Assembly (NCBI RefSeq): GCF_030819175.1
Contig: NZ_JAUTBJ010000002.1
Coordinates: 2,999,001-3,063,000 of the forward strand
DNA: 64,000 bases
Reading direction: 5' to 3'
Source: Sphingomonas sp. SORGH_AS_0879
Lineage (GTDB): Bacteria > Pseudomonadota > Alphaproteobacteria > Sphingomonadales > Sphingomonadaceae
In this document: positions 19,879-29,642 of the stretch, piece after piece
Layout: each line of letters opens with the position of its first letter
Position numbering within the stretch: position 1 is the first letter of the stretch
Position numbers and translations under genes: made by a program
The notes under the pieces: generated by a model
What the model saw: only the letters and a program-made list of their open reading frames with translations
Told to the model about the DNA's origin: nothing
The model's database searches: none

Positions 19879-21013
19879 GATGCTCTCCCAGGCCACGGGC
19901 GATCACCATCCGCTGGATGTCGGACGTGCCCTCATAAATCTGGCAGACGCGGACATCGCGATAGATCTTGGCGAGCCCGAATTCTTCGAGATAGCCATAG
20001 CCACCCAGCGTCTGGATCGCGCCCGACACCACCGTCTCAGCCGTCTCGGAGGCGAAGAGTTTGGCCATCGACGCCGCCTGCAGGGCTGGGAGCCCCGCGT
20101 CCTTCAGCGCGGCGGCATGCAGCACCATCTGCCGCGCCGCCTCCAGCCGGGTGGCGAGATCGGCCAGGCGGAAGCCGACCGCCTGATGCTCAATGATCGG
20201 CTTGCCGAAGCTCTGGCGGTCGCGGGCATAGGCGATGGCGATGTCCAGGGCGCCCTGCGCCATGCCGACCGACTGGGCCGCGATGCCGATCCGCCCGGAC
20301 TCCAGATTGGCGAGCGCCATGGCATAGCCACGGCCTTCCTCACCGAACAAGGCGTCTGCGTCGACGCGGCAATTCTGAAAGCGCAGGCAACAGGTGTCGG
20401 ACGCCCCCTGCCCCAGCTTATGCTCGACCTTGTCGACGCCGTAGCCGGGAGCGTCGGTCGGAACCAGAAAGGCCGACATGCCCTTGCGCCCGGCCGCCGG
20501 GTCGGTGACGGCGATGACCATCGCGACCGAGGCGATCTTGCCTGAGGTGATGAACTGCTTGGCCCCGTCGATCCGCCAGCCATCCTCCGTCCGCTGCGCG
20601 CGCGTACGGATGGCGGCGGCGTCGGACCCGGCATCGGCCTCGGTCAACGCGAAGGCCCCGATCGCCGCGCCGCTGACCAGATCGGGCAGCCAGCGGTCGC
20701 GCTGCGCGGGTGAGCCAAAGGCGATCAGGCCGTTGACCATGATCGAATTCTGGATCGACACGATGGTCGACAACGCGCCGTCGGCGGCGGCCAGTTCGAT
20801 CAGGGCCAGCGCATAGGATACATAATCCGCCCCCGCCCCGCCCAGCTCGGCAGGTGCGGTCATGCCCATCAGGCCCATCTCGCCCAGTTCACGAAAAAGC
20901 GCGGGCGGATAGCCACCCGCCGCCTCGAACGCGGCGGCCTCGGGGCGGATGCGCTCCTGCGCGAAGTCACGGACGGCGTCGCGGATCGCGACCTGATCAT
21001 CGGTCAGTACCAA
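19871..21013 (-). CDS. Acyl-CoA dehydrogenase, short/branched-chain type
   Basis: The conserved start falls at TTG 21013, 5 nt after GGGAGAGG, giving 380 residues; the in-frame extension to 21097 has no family-like sequence and runs into the divergent promoter. Motifs include 'AFALTEADAGSDA' and 'GAKQFITSG' (flavin region). 'GGYGYLEEFGLAKIYRDVRVCQIYEGTSDIQRMVIAR' carries the catalytic Glu in 'YEGTSD', as in short-chain and 2-methyl-branched-chain acyl-CoA dehydrogenases. It is the first gene of the long minus-strand operon. It differs strongly from the ACAD11-like enzyme at 16.7 kb. Confidence 0.9.
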   Translation of the reverse strand: MVLTDDQVAIRDAVRDFAQERIRPEAAAFEAAGGYPPALFRELGEMGLMGMTAPAELGGAGADYVSYALALIELAAADGALSTIVSIQNSIMVNGLIAFGSPAQRDRWLPDLVSGAAIGAFALTEADAGSDAAAIRTRAQRTEDGWRIDGAKQFITSGKIASVAMVIAVTDPAAGRKGMSAFLVPTDAPGYGVDKVEHKLGQGASDTCCLRFQNCRVDADALFGEEGRGYAMALANLESGRIGIAAQSVGMAQGALDIAIAYARDRQSFGKPIIEHQAVGFRLADLATRLEAARQMVLHAAALKDAGLPALQAASMAKLFASETAETVVSGAIQTLGGYGYLEEFGLAKIYRDVRVCQIYEGTSDIQRMVIARGLGEHHG

Positions 21014-21103
21014 AGGGCCTCTCCCATGCTCCCGTTTGCCGGGATGCCTGTTGCCCCATCGATAGCCGACAATGCCGCCACAGGCTTTGCCCGGCATCGG
21101 CGT

Positions 21104-21123
21104 GCTTTTTCACATTTCTTGCG
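21104..21123 (+). promoter_or_regulatory. Shared 20-bp element, copy 1 (divergent promoter region of the dehydrogenase operon and acyl-CoA ligase)
   Basis: GCTTTTTCACATTTCTTGCG lies near the middle of the 174-bp gap between two divergent genes. The same 20 bases with one mismatch occur at 29530-29549, again between divergent genes of this locus and in the same orientation. A conserved island in two otherwise unrelated intergenic regions is best explained as a binding site for a shared regulator; the AraC protein encoded at 25.0-25.9 kb is the obvious candidate. Confidence 0.6.
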
Positions 21124-21187
21124 CCGCCGTTGCCGGGTGGCCCGCGACCGTGGTTCGCAAGAGACATAAGATAAAAGGAGAGGCCCG

Positions 21188-22711
21188 ATGCATCCGGCGA
21201 ACCATGCCGCACGCCATCCCGACAAGCCCGCCATCATCATGGGCGGGACCGGCTCAACGATCAGCTTTGCCGAACTCGATGCCGCGTCGAACCGGAGCGC
21301 GCACCTGCTTCGCGCCCTGGGACTGAAGCGTGGCGACGTCGTCGCCACCGTCTTCGCCAATGCGCCGGAGGCGTTCATCCTGGGCTGGGCGGCGCAGCGT
21401 TCGGGGCTCTACCAGACCGCGATCTCGTGCAAGCTGAGCGCGCGCGACATGGCCTATATCCTGCGCGACTCCGGCGCAAAGTTGCTGGTCGTATCCCCCG
21501 CCTATGCCGATCTGGCGCGCGAAGCGGTGGCGGACATGCCGACGCTGCTGACCTATCGCTGGACGGGATCGGATGCCCTGTTCGCCGAGTGGAATTTTGC
21601 CGCCAACGGCCATCCCGCAACGCCGATCGCGGACGAGAGCGCGGGCACCGACCTGCTCTATTCCTCGGGCACCACCGGGCGGCCCAAGGGCGTGATGCCG
21701 CCGCTGCCTACCGGGTCGATCGACACACCGACCCCGCTGATGCGGATGGGCCAGGCGCTGTACGGCATGGGGCCGGACATGGTCTATCTGTCCAGCTCGC
21801 CTCTTTACCACGCTGCCCCGTTGCGCTGGGCGATGGCGGCGCAGCAGCTGGGCGGCACCGTCGTCGTCATGGAGCGGTTCGAGCCGGATACGGCCTTGGC
21901 GCTGATCGAACGCTACCGCGTCACCCACGCGACCTTCGTACCGACGCATTTCGTGCGGATGCTCAAGCAGCCCGATGCCGAAAGACTGGGCCATGACCTG
22001 TCCTCGCTGCACGCCGTGATCCATGCCGCCGCCCCCTGTCCGGTGCCGGTCAAGCGGGCGATGATCGACTGGTTGGGCCCCATCGTGCACGAATATTATT
22101 CAGGCACCGAATGCTGCGGCATCACCGCGCTGAGCAGCGAGGAATGGCTGAAACGGCCGGGCTCGGTCGGGCGCGCGGTGCTGGGCCAGTTGCACATATT
22201 GGACGACGATGGCGGCGAACTGGCACCGGGCGAGACGGGCAATGTCTTCTTCAGCGACGGCCCAGCTTTCTCCTATCTCAACGACCCCGCCAAGACCGCC
22301 GAGGCGCATAATGCGCAAGGCTGGGCGACGCTGGGCGATATCGGGAGGGTGGACGAGGACGGCTATCTGTTCCTGTCGGACCGCAAGAGCTTCATGATCA
22401 TTTCGGGCGGGGTGAACATCTATCCGCAGGAGATTGAAAACCTGCTCGTCACCCATCCCAAGGTCGCCGATGCGGCGGTGATCGGCGTGCCGTGTGAGGA
22501 GATGGGCGAGACCGTGATGGCCATCGTCCAGCCCGCCGCCGGGATTGCCGGCGACGCTGCGCTGGCCGAGGAATTGCAGGCGTTCGCCCGGCGCGAACTG
22601 GGCGGGGTGAAAACGCCGCGCCGGTTCGCGTTTCTGGACGAGCTGCCCCGCGAACCGACCGGCAAGCTGTTCAAGCGGCTGCTGCGCGACCGCTATGCCG
22701 CGTCAGGCTGA
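21188..22711 (+). CDS. AMP-forming acyl-CoA synthetase/ligase
   Basis: 507 residues from ATG 21188, with GGAGAGG 6 nt upstream. ANL-superfamily motifs in order are '[14 protein letters not shown]' (phosphate loop), '[13 protein letters not shown]' (adenine region), '[22 protein letters not shown]' (hinge Asp) and '[16 protein letters not shown]' (catalytic Lys). It activates a carboxylic acid to its CoA thioester. By context it acts after the P450, alcohol and aldehyde dehydrogenases and before beta-oxidation. Its stop overlaps the convergent ferredoxin-reductase gene by 9 bp. Confidence 0.93.
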   Translation: MHPANHAARHPDKPAIIMGGTGSTISFAELDAASNRSAHLLRALGLKRGDVVATVFANAPEAFILGWAAQRSGLYQTAISCKLSARDMAYILRDSGAKLLVVSPAYADLAREAVADMPTLLTYRWTGSDALFAEWNFAANGHPATPIADESAGTDLLYSSGTTGRPKGVMPPLPTGSIDTPTPLMRMGQALYGMGPDMVYLSSSPLYHAAPLRWAMAAQQLGGTVVVMERFEPDTALALIERYRVTHATFVPTHFVRMLKQPDAERLGHDLSSLHAVIHAAAPCPVPVKRAMIDWLGPIVHEYYSGTECCGITALSSEEWLKRPGSVGRAVLGQLHILDDDGGELAPGETGNVFFSDGPAFSYLNDPAKTAEAHNAQGWATLGDIGRVDEDGYLFLSDRKSFMIISGGVNIYPQEIENLLVTHPKVADAAVIGVPCEEMGETVMAIVQPAAGIAGDAALAEELQAFARRELGGVKTPRRFAFLDELPREPTGKLFKRLLRDRYAASG

Positions 22712-23935
22712 AAGAAGGTCTTTCAACGGTCGCGTCGTATCCGCAAGGAGGTCGGGCGCGATGACCGCCCCCGCCTGCACCAGCGCGCGGCCTTGGACAT
22801 AGTCCTTCATCGCGTTCACCGCGTCGATGGCGATCACCCGCCCCCCGCGCACATACACCACCGAGAAACTCCGCGTCGCCGGATCGCCTCTCAGCACCGC
22901 CGCGTCATGTCCCGCAGACAGGCCGACGGTCTGGAGCTTCAGATCATATTGGTTCGACCAGAACCACGGCACCGCGTCATACGCCACCGGCCGCCCGACG
23001 ATATCGCGCGCCGCCGTCACCGCCTGGTCATTGGCGTTCTGCACCGACTCGAGCCGGATCACCGCGCCCCCCGCATAAGGGTTGGGATGCGCCGCGCAGT
23101 CGCCGATGGCGTGGACATGGGGCAGGCTGGTGCGGCAATGAGCATCAATGATCACGCCATTGCCCGACTCCGCGCCCGCTTCAACCAGCGGCGCGATGGC
23201 GGGAACAATGCCGATGCCGACGATTACCAAGTCAGCGGGCAGCAGTTCGCCGCTATTCAGCCGGACGCCGGTCACCTGATCCTCGCCCTCGATGCAGGAC
23301 ACGCCGACGCCGAGCATCAACGTCACGCCATGCGCCCGGTGCTCAGCCTCATAGAAACGCGACAAGGGCTCGCCCGCGACCCGCGCGAGCACCCGGTCCT
23401 GCGCCTCGACCAGCGTGACGGTCTTGCCGATTTTCGTGAGCGCCGCCGACGCCTCAAGCCCGATATAGCCGCCGCCGATCACGACGATCCGATCGGCCGT
23501 GGCAAGCTCGTCCAGCAACCGGTCGACATCGGCGCGGGTGCGCACGGCGTGAATGCCCTTCAAGTCATGACCTGCACAGCTCAGACGCCGGGGCTCGCCG
23601 CCGGTCGCCCAGATCAGCTCGCCATAACCGATGCTCACGCCGCTTTCGGTCGATACCGACCGGGCGGCGGGATCGATCGCCACCACCGTCTCACCGAGCA
23701 GCAGCGTCACCGCCCGCTCCGCCCAGAAACGCTCGGGCCGGATCAGGATACGCTCGAACGGCTTGGCCCCGGACAGATATTCCTTTGACAGTGGCGGGCG
23801 CTCATAGGGCGGATGCGGCTCGGCCCCCAGGATCGCGATGGAGCCGTCGAACTTCTCCTGCCGGAGCGCCACTGCCGCCTGCGCGCCTGCATGACCGCCA
23901 CCGACGATCAGCACATCATAATGCGCGGCACTCAC
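22703..23935 (-). CDS. NAD(P)H:ferredoxin reductase (putidaredoxin-reductase family)
   Basis: 410 residues from GTG 23935 (GTGA overlap with the alcohol dehydrogenase stop). FAD-binding '[15 protein letters not shown]', the family motif '[13 protein letters not shown]', the NAD-binding '[16 protein letters not shown]' and the second FAD motif '[11 protein letters not shown]' are all present, followed by the reductase C-terminal domain. It should pass electrons from NAD(P)H to the [2Fe-2S] ferredoxin at 11.7 kb and on to the P450 at 26 kb. It is the last gene of the TonB-P450-AraC-ADH operon. Confidence 0.92.
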   Translation of the reverse strand: MSAAHYDVLIVGGGHAGAQAAVALRQEKFDGSIAILGAEPHPPYERPPLSKEYLSGAKPFERILIRPERFWAERAVTLLLGETVVAIDPAARSVSTESGVSIGYGELIWATGGEPRRLSCAGHDLKGIHAVRTRADVDRLLDELATADRIVVIGGGYIGLEASAALTKIGKTVTLVEAQDRVLARVAGEPLSRFYEAEHRAHGVTLMLGVGVSCIEGEDQVTGVRLNSGELLPADLVIVGIGIVPAIAPLVEAGAESGNGVIIDAHCRTSLPHVHAIGDCAAHPNPYAGGAVIRLESVQNANDQAVTAARDIVGRPVAYDAVPWFWSNQYDLKLQTVGLSAGHDAAVLRGDPATRSFSVVYVRGGRVIAIDAVNAMKDYVQGRALVQAGAVIAPDLLADTTRPLKDLLSA

Positions 23936-25038
23936 GGGATCAGCACCACCTTGACGCAATCGCCGCGCTTCTGCGCCTCGATCGCTTCGTTGATCTCAGT
24001 CAGCGGGAAGGTCTGGACCAGCCTGTCGAAGGGGAATTGCCCGTCCCGGTGCGCGGCGATCAGCTCGGGAATGAAGCTCTGCGGATCGCTGTCGCCTTCC
24101 ATGATGCCGACGACGCGTTGGCCATAGGTAATCATGCCCGCAATATTGATGGTCAGCGCCGCCTCCGCCTTGCCCGGCACGCCGACCAGCCCCAGCATCC
24201 CGCGCGGGGTCAGCGCAGCCAGCACCGCCTCCATCATCTCGACCCGGCCGCTGGTGTCGAAGGCATAATCCACGCCCTCGGCCACGATCTTACGAATGGC
24301 GGCGGTCACGTCGTCCGCCATCGGGTCGATCACATGCGTCGCGCCCAGTTCGCGGGCGAGGTCGCGGCGTTTCTCGACCGGCTCGACCAGGATGATCGTC
24401 GTACAGCCCCGGATCTTCGCGCCCATGACGGCGGCCAGCCCGACCGGCCCGCCGCCGACGATGACGATCGACGATCCCGCATGGCACGCCATGGAGCGCA
24501 TCACGCCCCCCGCCCCGGTCTGGAACCCGCAGCCCAGCGGCCCCAGGATCGCCAGCGGCGCGGCCGGGTCCTCAACCTTCACGACGTTGCGCGCGCGAAC
24601 GATGGCTTGTGCAGCGAAGCTCGACTGGCCGAAGAAATGCGAGGAGATCGCCTCGCCGTCCTTGGAATAGGCCTTGGACCCGTCCTCCAGCCGCATGCCC
24701 GCATAGTTGAGCGCGGGAAATTCGCGGCAATAGCTGGGCAGGTGCTCGTCGCAGCGTGCGCAATGCCCGCAACTCGAAAAGCCCAGCACCACCGCATCGC
24801 CGACCGCCAATCCCTCGACGCCCGGCCCCAGCGCCTCGATCACTCCTGCCCCCTCATGGCCCAGCACGGCGGGCAGCGGATAGGGCACGAACTGGTCGCG
24901 GAATATCAGGTCGGTGTGGCATAGCCCCACACCTGCGATCCGAACCCGCACTTCGCCTTCACGGGGCGTCTCGATCTCGACGGTTTCCAGGGTGAAGTCG
25001 CCATGCGGCTGACGGGCGACGGCGGCAATGGTCTGCAT
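23932..25038 (-). CDS. Zinc-dependent alcohol dehydrogenase (aryl/geraniol-type)
   Basis: 368 residues from ATG 25038, 9 bp after the AraC stop. Catalytic zinc ligands are in 'GLCHTD' and 'LGHEGAGVI', with the third Cys in '[14 protein letters not shown]'. Structural zinc cysteines are in '[16 protein letters not shown]'. The NAD fold has '[13 protein letters not shown]' and an Asp/Glu-type 'LVEPVEKR'. The pattern matches the benzyl/aryl-alcohol and geraniol dehydrogenase group. It probably oxidises the alcohol made by the adjacent P450 to the aldehyde. Confidence 0.9.
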   Translation of the reverse strand: MQTIAAVARQPHGDFTLETVEIETPREGEVRVRIAGVGLCHTDLIFRDQFVPYPLPAVLGHEGAGVIEALGPGVEGLAVGDAVVLGFSSCGHCARCDEHLPSYCREFPALNYAGMRLEDGSKAYSKDGEAISSHFFGQSSFAAQAIVRARNVVKVEDPAAPLAILGPLGCGFQTGAGGVMRSMACHAGSSIVIVGGGPVGLAAVMGAKIRGCTTIILVEPVEKRRDLARELGATHVIDPMADDVTAAIRKIVAEGVDYAFDTSGRVEMMEAVLAALTPRGMLGLVGVPGKAEAALTINIAGMITYGQRVVGIMEGDSDPQSFIPELIAAHRDGQFPFDRLVQTFPLTEINEAIEAQKRGDCVKVVLIP

Positions 25039-25047
25039 GGATGGCCT

Positions 25048-25914
25048 CTATTGAACGGTGTGGCGCCAGCCGCTGGGCGTATCCCCGGCATATTGGCGAA
25101 AGGCGCGGGTGAAGTGGCTCTGGCTAGTAAAGCCGGTCATCTCCGCCACCTGCGCGATGGAAAGGTCGGACTGGCCGAGCAGGTCGCGGGCGCGATCCAG
25201 CCGGGCCTTCATCACATATTGATGCGGGGTCACGCCCGTCGCCCGCTTGAACACGCGGCAGAAGTGCGAGGGCGTCAGCCCCGCCTGTGCCGCCAGCGCC
25301 TCCAGGCAATGATCCTCCTCGGGCCGCCCGAGGATGTCGTTCATGATCTGGTGGATGCGATAGGCGGAGAAATCGGCGCTGGGAAACGCCCCCTCGCTGC
25401 TCGGCGGCGAGCTGCGCAACGTGTGCATCTTCAAGGCGTCGAGCAGCGTGCCGATATAGGCAGTCCTCTCGACCGTCTGCGCGGCATAGAGTTCGCTGAG
25501 GATTTGCCGGGTCAGCGCGATGCCCAGCGGATCGGCGAAGGCGAAGCGCATCTCGCGAAACCGGTCAACCGCGCGCTGGTCCTGCAATCGGTCCATCGGC
25601 ACCGAGACGGTGACGACGTCCAACTCGCCATCGATCCGCCAGCCCGTGCTGCACCCAGCGGGAACGATGGTGGCACAGCCGGGAATGGAGCGTGAACGGC
25701 TCCACTGATCGGCTTCCCACAGTCGCGTATCGGGCTTGCCGCCGACATGGACAACAAACACCGGATCGACCAGCGCGGGCAGTTCATAGCTGCCGATGAA
25801 CTGCCGCCACCGCGCGAACTGCCACGATCCCAGGTTGACGCTGCGATCCGGCGCGCGGCCGAGCGTGTTGGCGATGATCTTTTCGTTGTTGGGCGAAAGC
25901 TCTGCCACATCCAT
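25048..25914 (-). CDS. AraC-family transcriptional regulator
   Basis: 288 residues from ATG 25914, with AGGAGAG directly upstream and 6 bp after the P450 stop. The C-terminal about 100 residues hold two helix-turn-helix units: 'LEALAAQAGLTPSHFCRVFKRATGVTPHQYVMKARL' and 'SIAQVAEMTGFTSQSHFTRAFRQYAGDTPSGWR'. The N-terminal part is a probable ligand-binding domain. Being co-transcribed with the P450 and receptor, it probably activates this locus in response to the substrate or an intermediate. Its likely targets are the two copies of the 20-bp element at 21104 and 29530, which is inference. Confidence 0.92.
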   Translation of the reverse strand: MDVAELSPNNEKIIANTLGRAPDRSVNLGSWQFARWRQFIGSYELPALVDPVFVVHVGGKPDTRLWEADQWSRSRSIPGCATIVPAGCSTGWRIDGELDVVTVSVPMDRLQDQRAVDRFREMRFAFADPLGIALTRQILSELYAAQTVERTAYIGTLLDALKMHTLRSSPPSSEGAFPSADFSAYRIHQIMNDILGRPEEDHCLEALAAQAGLTPSHFCRVFKRATGVTPHQYVMKARLDRARDLLGQSDLSIAQVAEMTGFTSQSHFTRAFRQYAGDTPSGWRHTVQ

Positions 25915-25920
25915 CTCTCC

Positions 25921-27150
25921 TCATACAGCCCGCAGAATGACGTCGAGGTTCTTGAGGCCGTTGATGAAGTTCGACCGGAACCGTCGCGGCGGTGCTTGCA
26001 CCTCGAAAGATGTAACACGATCCGCGAGCAAGTCGAACGCGACGCGCAGCTGCATTTCGGCCAGGCGCGAGCCGACGCAGACATGCTGTCCCGATCCGAA
26101 ACCGACATGTTGCGCGCCCTTGCGGGTGACGAGGAAGCGGTCGGCCTCGGGGAACACGCTCTCATCGCGATTGGCGGAGATGTACCAGAGGACGACCTTG
26201 TCCCCCTTCGCCACGCGCTGTCCACCGACGCTGGTATCTTCCATCGCGGTGCGGCGCATGTGCATGACCGGGCTGGCATAGCGCACCATCTCCGGCGTCG
26301 CGGTCTTCAGGACGTCGCGGTTCTGGCGGATGATGTCCCACTGGTCCGGGTTCTGCGACAGGGCGACGATGCTGTGGCTCAGCGAGTTGCGCGTCGTCTC
26401 GTTGCCGCCGACCAGCACCAGGATCAGGTTGCCGATGAAGTCGCGGAACGGCACCGGCTGCCCGTCGATTTCGGCATTGGCGAGCAGCGACGCGATGTCC
26501 GAGGTCGGCTCGGCCCGCCGTGCCTCGAACAACTCCTGCCCGAAGGCGAAAAACTCGCCCAGTGTCGCCGCCATCGCCTCGGGGCTCTGGCGGAATTCGG
26601 GGTCGTCCTCGCCGACGAACGCGTTGGTCCAGTCATAGAGTTTGGGCCACAGGTCGATCGAAACGCCCAGCAGCTCGGCGAGCGTCATCAGCGGCAGCGG
26701 CGCGGAGAGCAGCGGCACGATGTTGACCGCTTCGTTCAGCGGGATCGCGTCGATCAGCTTCGTCGCGCGGTCGCGGATGCGCGTCTCGATGTCTCCCAGC
26801 CGCCCCGGAGACAGGGCGGGCATGACGAACTTGCGATAGCGGGTATGCACCGGCGGATCGCGCGAAATGAAGGGGATGCCGATGGCGGACTCACCCGCGC
26901 CGGTCAGCCCGACTTCATTCTCGTTGAAGATGCGGTGCCCGCCATTCTCATGCGCAGAGGAGAACAGCAGAGGCTGGCGCGACACCTCGACGACATCGGC
27001 ATGGCGCATCACGGACCAGAAGCCCGAACCATCCTGTTCCGGGTTCCAGTGGACCGGATCGTCGCGGCGCAGTTCCGCGAAGAGGTCATACGGGACCCCC
27101 GCCTCATAGAGGCCGGGGTCCTTCAGGTCGGGGGTCGTGATCGTCGCCAT
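25921..27150 (-). CDS. Cytochrome P450 (class I, CYP125/CYP124-like)
   Basis: 409 residues from ATG 27150, one base after the TonB receptor stop. The I-helix motif is 'LVGGNETTRNS' (248-256), the K-helix E-x-x-R is at 287-290, and the heme loop is 'GFGSGQHVCVGSRLA' with axial C358. Segments such as 'GNETTRNS..H' and the C-terminal 'FRSNFINGLKNL' resemble CYP125/CYP124-type enzymes that oxidise the end of sterol or isoprenoid chains. The family number cannot be fixed by eye. Its ferredoxin and reductase partners are both encoded in this locus. It presumably starts substrate degradation by terminal hydroxylation. Confidence 0.93.
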   Translation of the reverse strand: MATITTPDLKDPGLYEAGVPYDLFAELRRDDPVHWNPEQDGSGFWSVMRHADVVEVSRQPLLFSSAHENGGHRIFNENEVGLTGAGESAIGIPFISRDPPVHTRYRKFVMPALSPGRLGDIETRIRDRATKLIDAIPLNEAVNIVPLLSAPLPLMTLAELLGVSIDLWPKLYDWTNAFVGEDDPEFRQSPEAMAATLGEFFAFGQELFEARRAEPTSDIASLLANAEIDGQPVPFRDFIGNLILVLVGGNETTRNSLSHSIVALSQNPDQWDIIRQNRDVLKTATPEMVRYASPVMHMRRTAMEDTSVGGQRVAKGDKVVLWYISANRDESVFPEADRFLVTRKGAQHVGFGSGQHVCVGSRLAEMQLRVAFDLLADRVTSFEVQAPPRRFRSNFINGLKNLDVILRAV

Positions 27151-27151
27151 G

Positions 27152-29434
27152 TCAGAATGCCACCCGGACAGAGCCGCCGAAGGTGCGCGGGGCGGCGGGA
27201 ACGAGGAAGTTGTAGGGGAAGCCCGCCCCGCGCAGGTCGAGGCCGTAAGCATAGGTCTTGGCGTTCAGCAGGTTGGTCGCGAACGCCTTGATGGTGAAGC
27301 GCCCGGTGGTCAGCGCGGCGGTCAGATTGACCTTGGCGAACCCCTTTTGCTGCAACTCGCTATTCTGCTGCCCGGTCCCCGCCACGTTGATCGTGTTGAA
27401 GGGCGAGAAATATTGCCGCGAGAAATAGGCGACGCTGGGCGAGACAGTCAGCCCGTCATTGCCGTTGCGGAACAGGGTCAGGTCCACCCCGCCCTGCGCG
27501 GTGAAACGTGGCGCGAAGGGCAGGTCGTTGCCGTCCAGCCGGATATTCTGGAGGGTCAGTTCCTTGTAGGTCGCATGGAGATAACCCGCCGACGCATTCA
27601 CGGTCACCGCCGGGGTCAGACGCCACCGCGCCTCGCCCTCGACGCCGTAGACCTCGGCCTTGGGCGCGTTGACCAGAAAGGACACGGGGCCCGGCCGGGT
27701 GTCCTGCACCTGCTGATTGATATAGTCGTAATAGAAGCCCGACATGGTCAGGGTCAGCGCATTGTCGAAATAGCGCCCCTTCATGCCGACTTCATAGGCA
27801 TTGACCCGTTCCGGCGCGATATAGTTGATGCCCGCCGACGAGGTGTAGCCGCCACCGTTGAACGCCCCCGAACGATAGCCGCGATTATAGCTGGCATAGA
27901 CCAGCGTACCGCCCTCGAAGGTGTAGTTCAGCGAGACGCGCCCGGTCAGCGCATTGTTGCGCCCGTCCAGCGCGAACCGGGCATTGGGGTTGTAAGGGCA
28001 TGTTCCCGGCGGCCCGGCGCAGGGGACCGTGGTCGCCAGCGGTGTTTCCGGCCCGCCGATATTGCCCGCAAACAGATAAGCATAGCCGTCGCGATACTGG
28101 CTGCGATCCCAGGTGTAGCGCGCGCCCAGCGTCACGCTCAACCGCTCGGTCAGGTCGTAATCGCCCTGCGCAAATACGGCGTAGGACCGGCGGACCTGGC
28201 GGTAATGCTGGAAGAAACCGCCATTGACCGTCGGCGCGATCGCCTGGCCGATGTTGAACCGATTGTCGGTGATGACCTCGTCCCAGCCATAGAAGCCGCC
28301 ACCGACCAGCTTCAGCCGCGTCCCGTTATAGTTGAACCGCGCCTCCTCGCTGAACTGCTGGAAGCTTGACCGCCAGTTGATATCGAGGATGTCGAGCGGC
28401 GATCCGTCGGCCGCCTGCTGGAGATTCTGCTTGCCGCCGTCGCGCGACGTGATCGACGTGAAGACCACGGTCGGTGACACGTCATAGGCGATGGTCGCCG
28501 ATCCGCCATAGGCCTCGGTCCGGTTCAGCCCGATGCGGTTCTCGTTGGTCTCGAAAAAGCCCAGGCCGGTACGGAAGGCGCCCAGCCCATGGATCGCGGC
28601 CTGCGTGCCTTGGTCACGACCGCCATAGACCTTCAGCTTGATGTCGAGCGCCCCATTGCCCGGCCGGATGCGCAGCGACGCCCGCCCCTGCAACGTATCC
28701 TGCGAGTTGCCGTCGCGGCCGCCGGGATAGACGTTGCGGATCTGGCCGTCGCCCTTGGCATAATTGCCCGCGATGCGAACGCCCAGCTGGTCCTCGACCA
28801 TCGTCGCCTCGACCGCGGCTTGCGCGGTGAAGGTGTTGAAATTGCCGTAACCCGCCTCGGCATAGCCTTCATTGCCGTGGAGGCTCGGCCCCTTGGTGAT
28901 GAAGTTGATCGCACCGCCCGTCGTGTTGCGGCCGAACAGCGTGCCCTGCGGTCCGCGCAGCACTTCCACCCGGTCGAGGTCGAACAGGCCCATGCCATGG
29001 GCGGTACGGCTGGCGAGATAGACGTCATCGATATAGACGCCGATCGGCGACGCCTGGTTGGAATTATACTCGTTGGCGACGCTGATGCCGCGCAGCGAGA
29101 AATTGGGCTGCGTCTGGCCGTAGGGGCTGCTGACCTGGAGATTGGGCACCGCGACCGCCAGATTGGCCGAATTGGTGATGCCCTTCGTGACCAGCGCGTC
29201 TCCACCGATGGCGGAAATGGCAATGGGAACGGTCAGGATCGACTGGGCGCGCCGCTGGGCGGTCACGATGATGTCGCCCGACGATGCACCATCCTGCGAG
29301 GCGGTGGTGGTCGGCGTTGCCTCGGTAATGGGTGGCGTGCCCTGCTGCCCTGCGTCGGTGCTTTGCGCCTGTGCCGCAAATGGGAACACGATTGCCGCAC
29401 TGGTAAGCAGCGCCGCGCTGATCCTGGCCCTCAT
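27152..29434 (-). CDS. TonB-dependent outer-membrane receptor
   Basis: 760 residues from ATG 29434 with a signal peptide (cleavage probably after 'FAAQAQ'). The plug domain begins at 'DIIVTAQRRAQSILTVPIAISAIGG' and includes 'IDDVYLASRTAHGMGLFDLDRVEVLRGPQGTLFGRNTTGGAINF'. The rest is a 22-strand barrel pattern ending in a C-terminal Phe ('VRVAF'). Sphingomonads use such receptors to import hydrophobic or bulky organics. As first gene of the P450 operon it probably imports the pathway substrate rather than a siderophore. Confidence 0.94.
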   Translation of the reverse strand: MRARISAALLTSAAIVFPFAAQAQSTDAGQQGTPPITEATPTTTASQDGASSGDIIVTAQRRAQSILTVPIAISAIGGDALVTKGITNSANLAVAVPNLQVSSPYGQTQPNFSLRGISVANEYNSNQASPIGVYIDDVYLASRTAHGMGLFDLDRVEVLRGPQGTLFGRNTTGGAINFITKGPSLHGNEGYAEAGYGNFNTFTAQAAVEATMVEDQLGVRIAGNYAKGDGQIRNVYPGGRDGNSQDTLQGRASLRIRPGNGALDIKLKVYGGRDQGTQAAIHGLGAFRTGLGFFETNENRIGLNRTEAYGGSATIAYDVSPTVVFTSITSRDGGKQNLQQAADGSPLDILDINWRSSFQQFSEEARFNYNGTRLKLVGGGFYGWDEVITDNRFNIGQAIAPTVNGGFFQHYRQVRRSYAVFAQGDYDLTERLSVTLGARYTWDRSQYRDGYAYLFAGNIGGPETPLATTVPCAGPPGTCPYNPNARFALDGRNNALTGRVSLNYTFEGGTLVYASYNRGYRSGAFNGGGYTSSAGINYIAPERVNAYEVGMKGRYFDNALTLTMSGFYYDYINQQVQDTRPGPVSFLVNAPKAEVYGVEGEARWRLTPAVTVNASAGYLHATYKELTLQNIRLDGNDLPFAPRFTAQGGVDLTLFRNGNDGLTVSPSVAYFSRQYFSPFNTINVAGTGQQNSELQQKGFAKVNLTAALTTGRFTIKAFATNLLNAKTYAYGLDLRGAGFPYNFLVPAAPRTFGGSVRVAF

Positions 29435-29529
29435 AGCCCTCTCCTATTTTTGCAGAGACTCTGTGACGGCCTCTTGCTGGATCATGTGTAGATCAGGTCC
29501 GGTCAGGCGGCTTTGCATGGACCTGTCGC

Positions 29530-29549
29530 GCTTTTTGACATTTCTTGCG
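29530..29549 (+). promoter_or_regulatory. Shared 20-bp element, copy 2 (TonB receptor/aldehyde dehydrogenase divergent promoter region)
   Basis: GCTTTTTGACATTTCTTGCG lies 96 bp from the receptor start and 94 bp from the aldehyde dehydrogenase start. It matches the element at 21104-21123 in 19 of 20 bases. A second CCTTGCG follows at about 29563-29569, giving a possible direct repeat of CTTGCG about 20 bp apart, as AraC-type operators often show. It contains TTGACA, but I see no good -10 box at the right spacing, so an operator is the better reading. Confidence 0.6.
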
Positions 29550-29642
29550 GGGGTCCTGCGTTCCTTGCGCATGATCTGATAGCGCCCATTGCACAGACAG
29601 AGCGGACCGCGACCGACGGGACCGCCGGAGATGGAGAGCGCA

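Noticed and set aside
29535..29540. TTGACA as a sigma-70 -35 box in the TonB/aldehyde dehydrogenase region
   Set aside because: No acceptable -10 sequence lies 16-18 bp downstream, and the other copy of the element has TTCACA.
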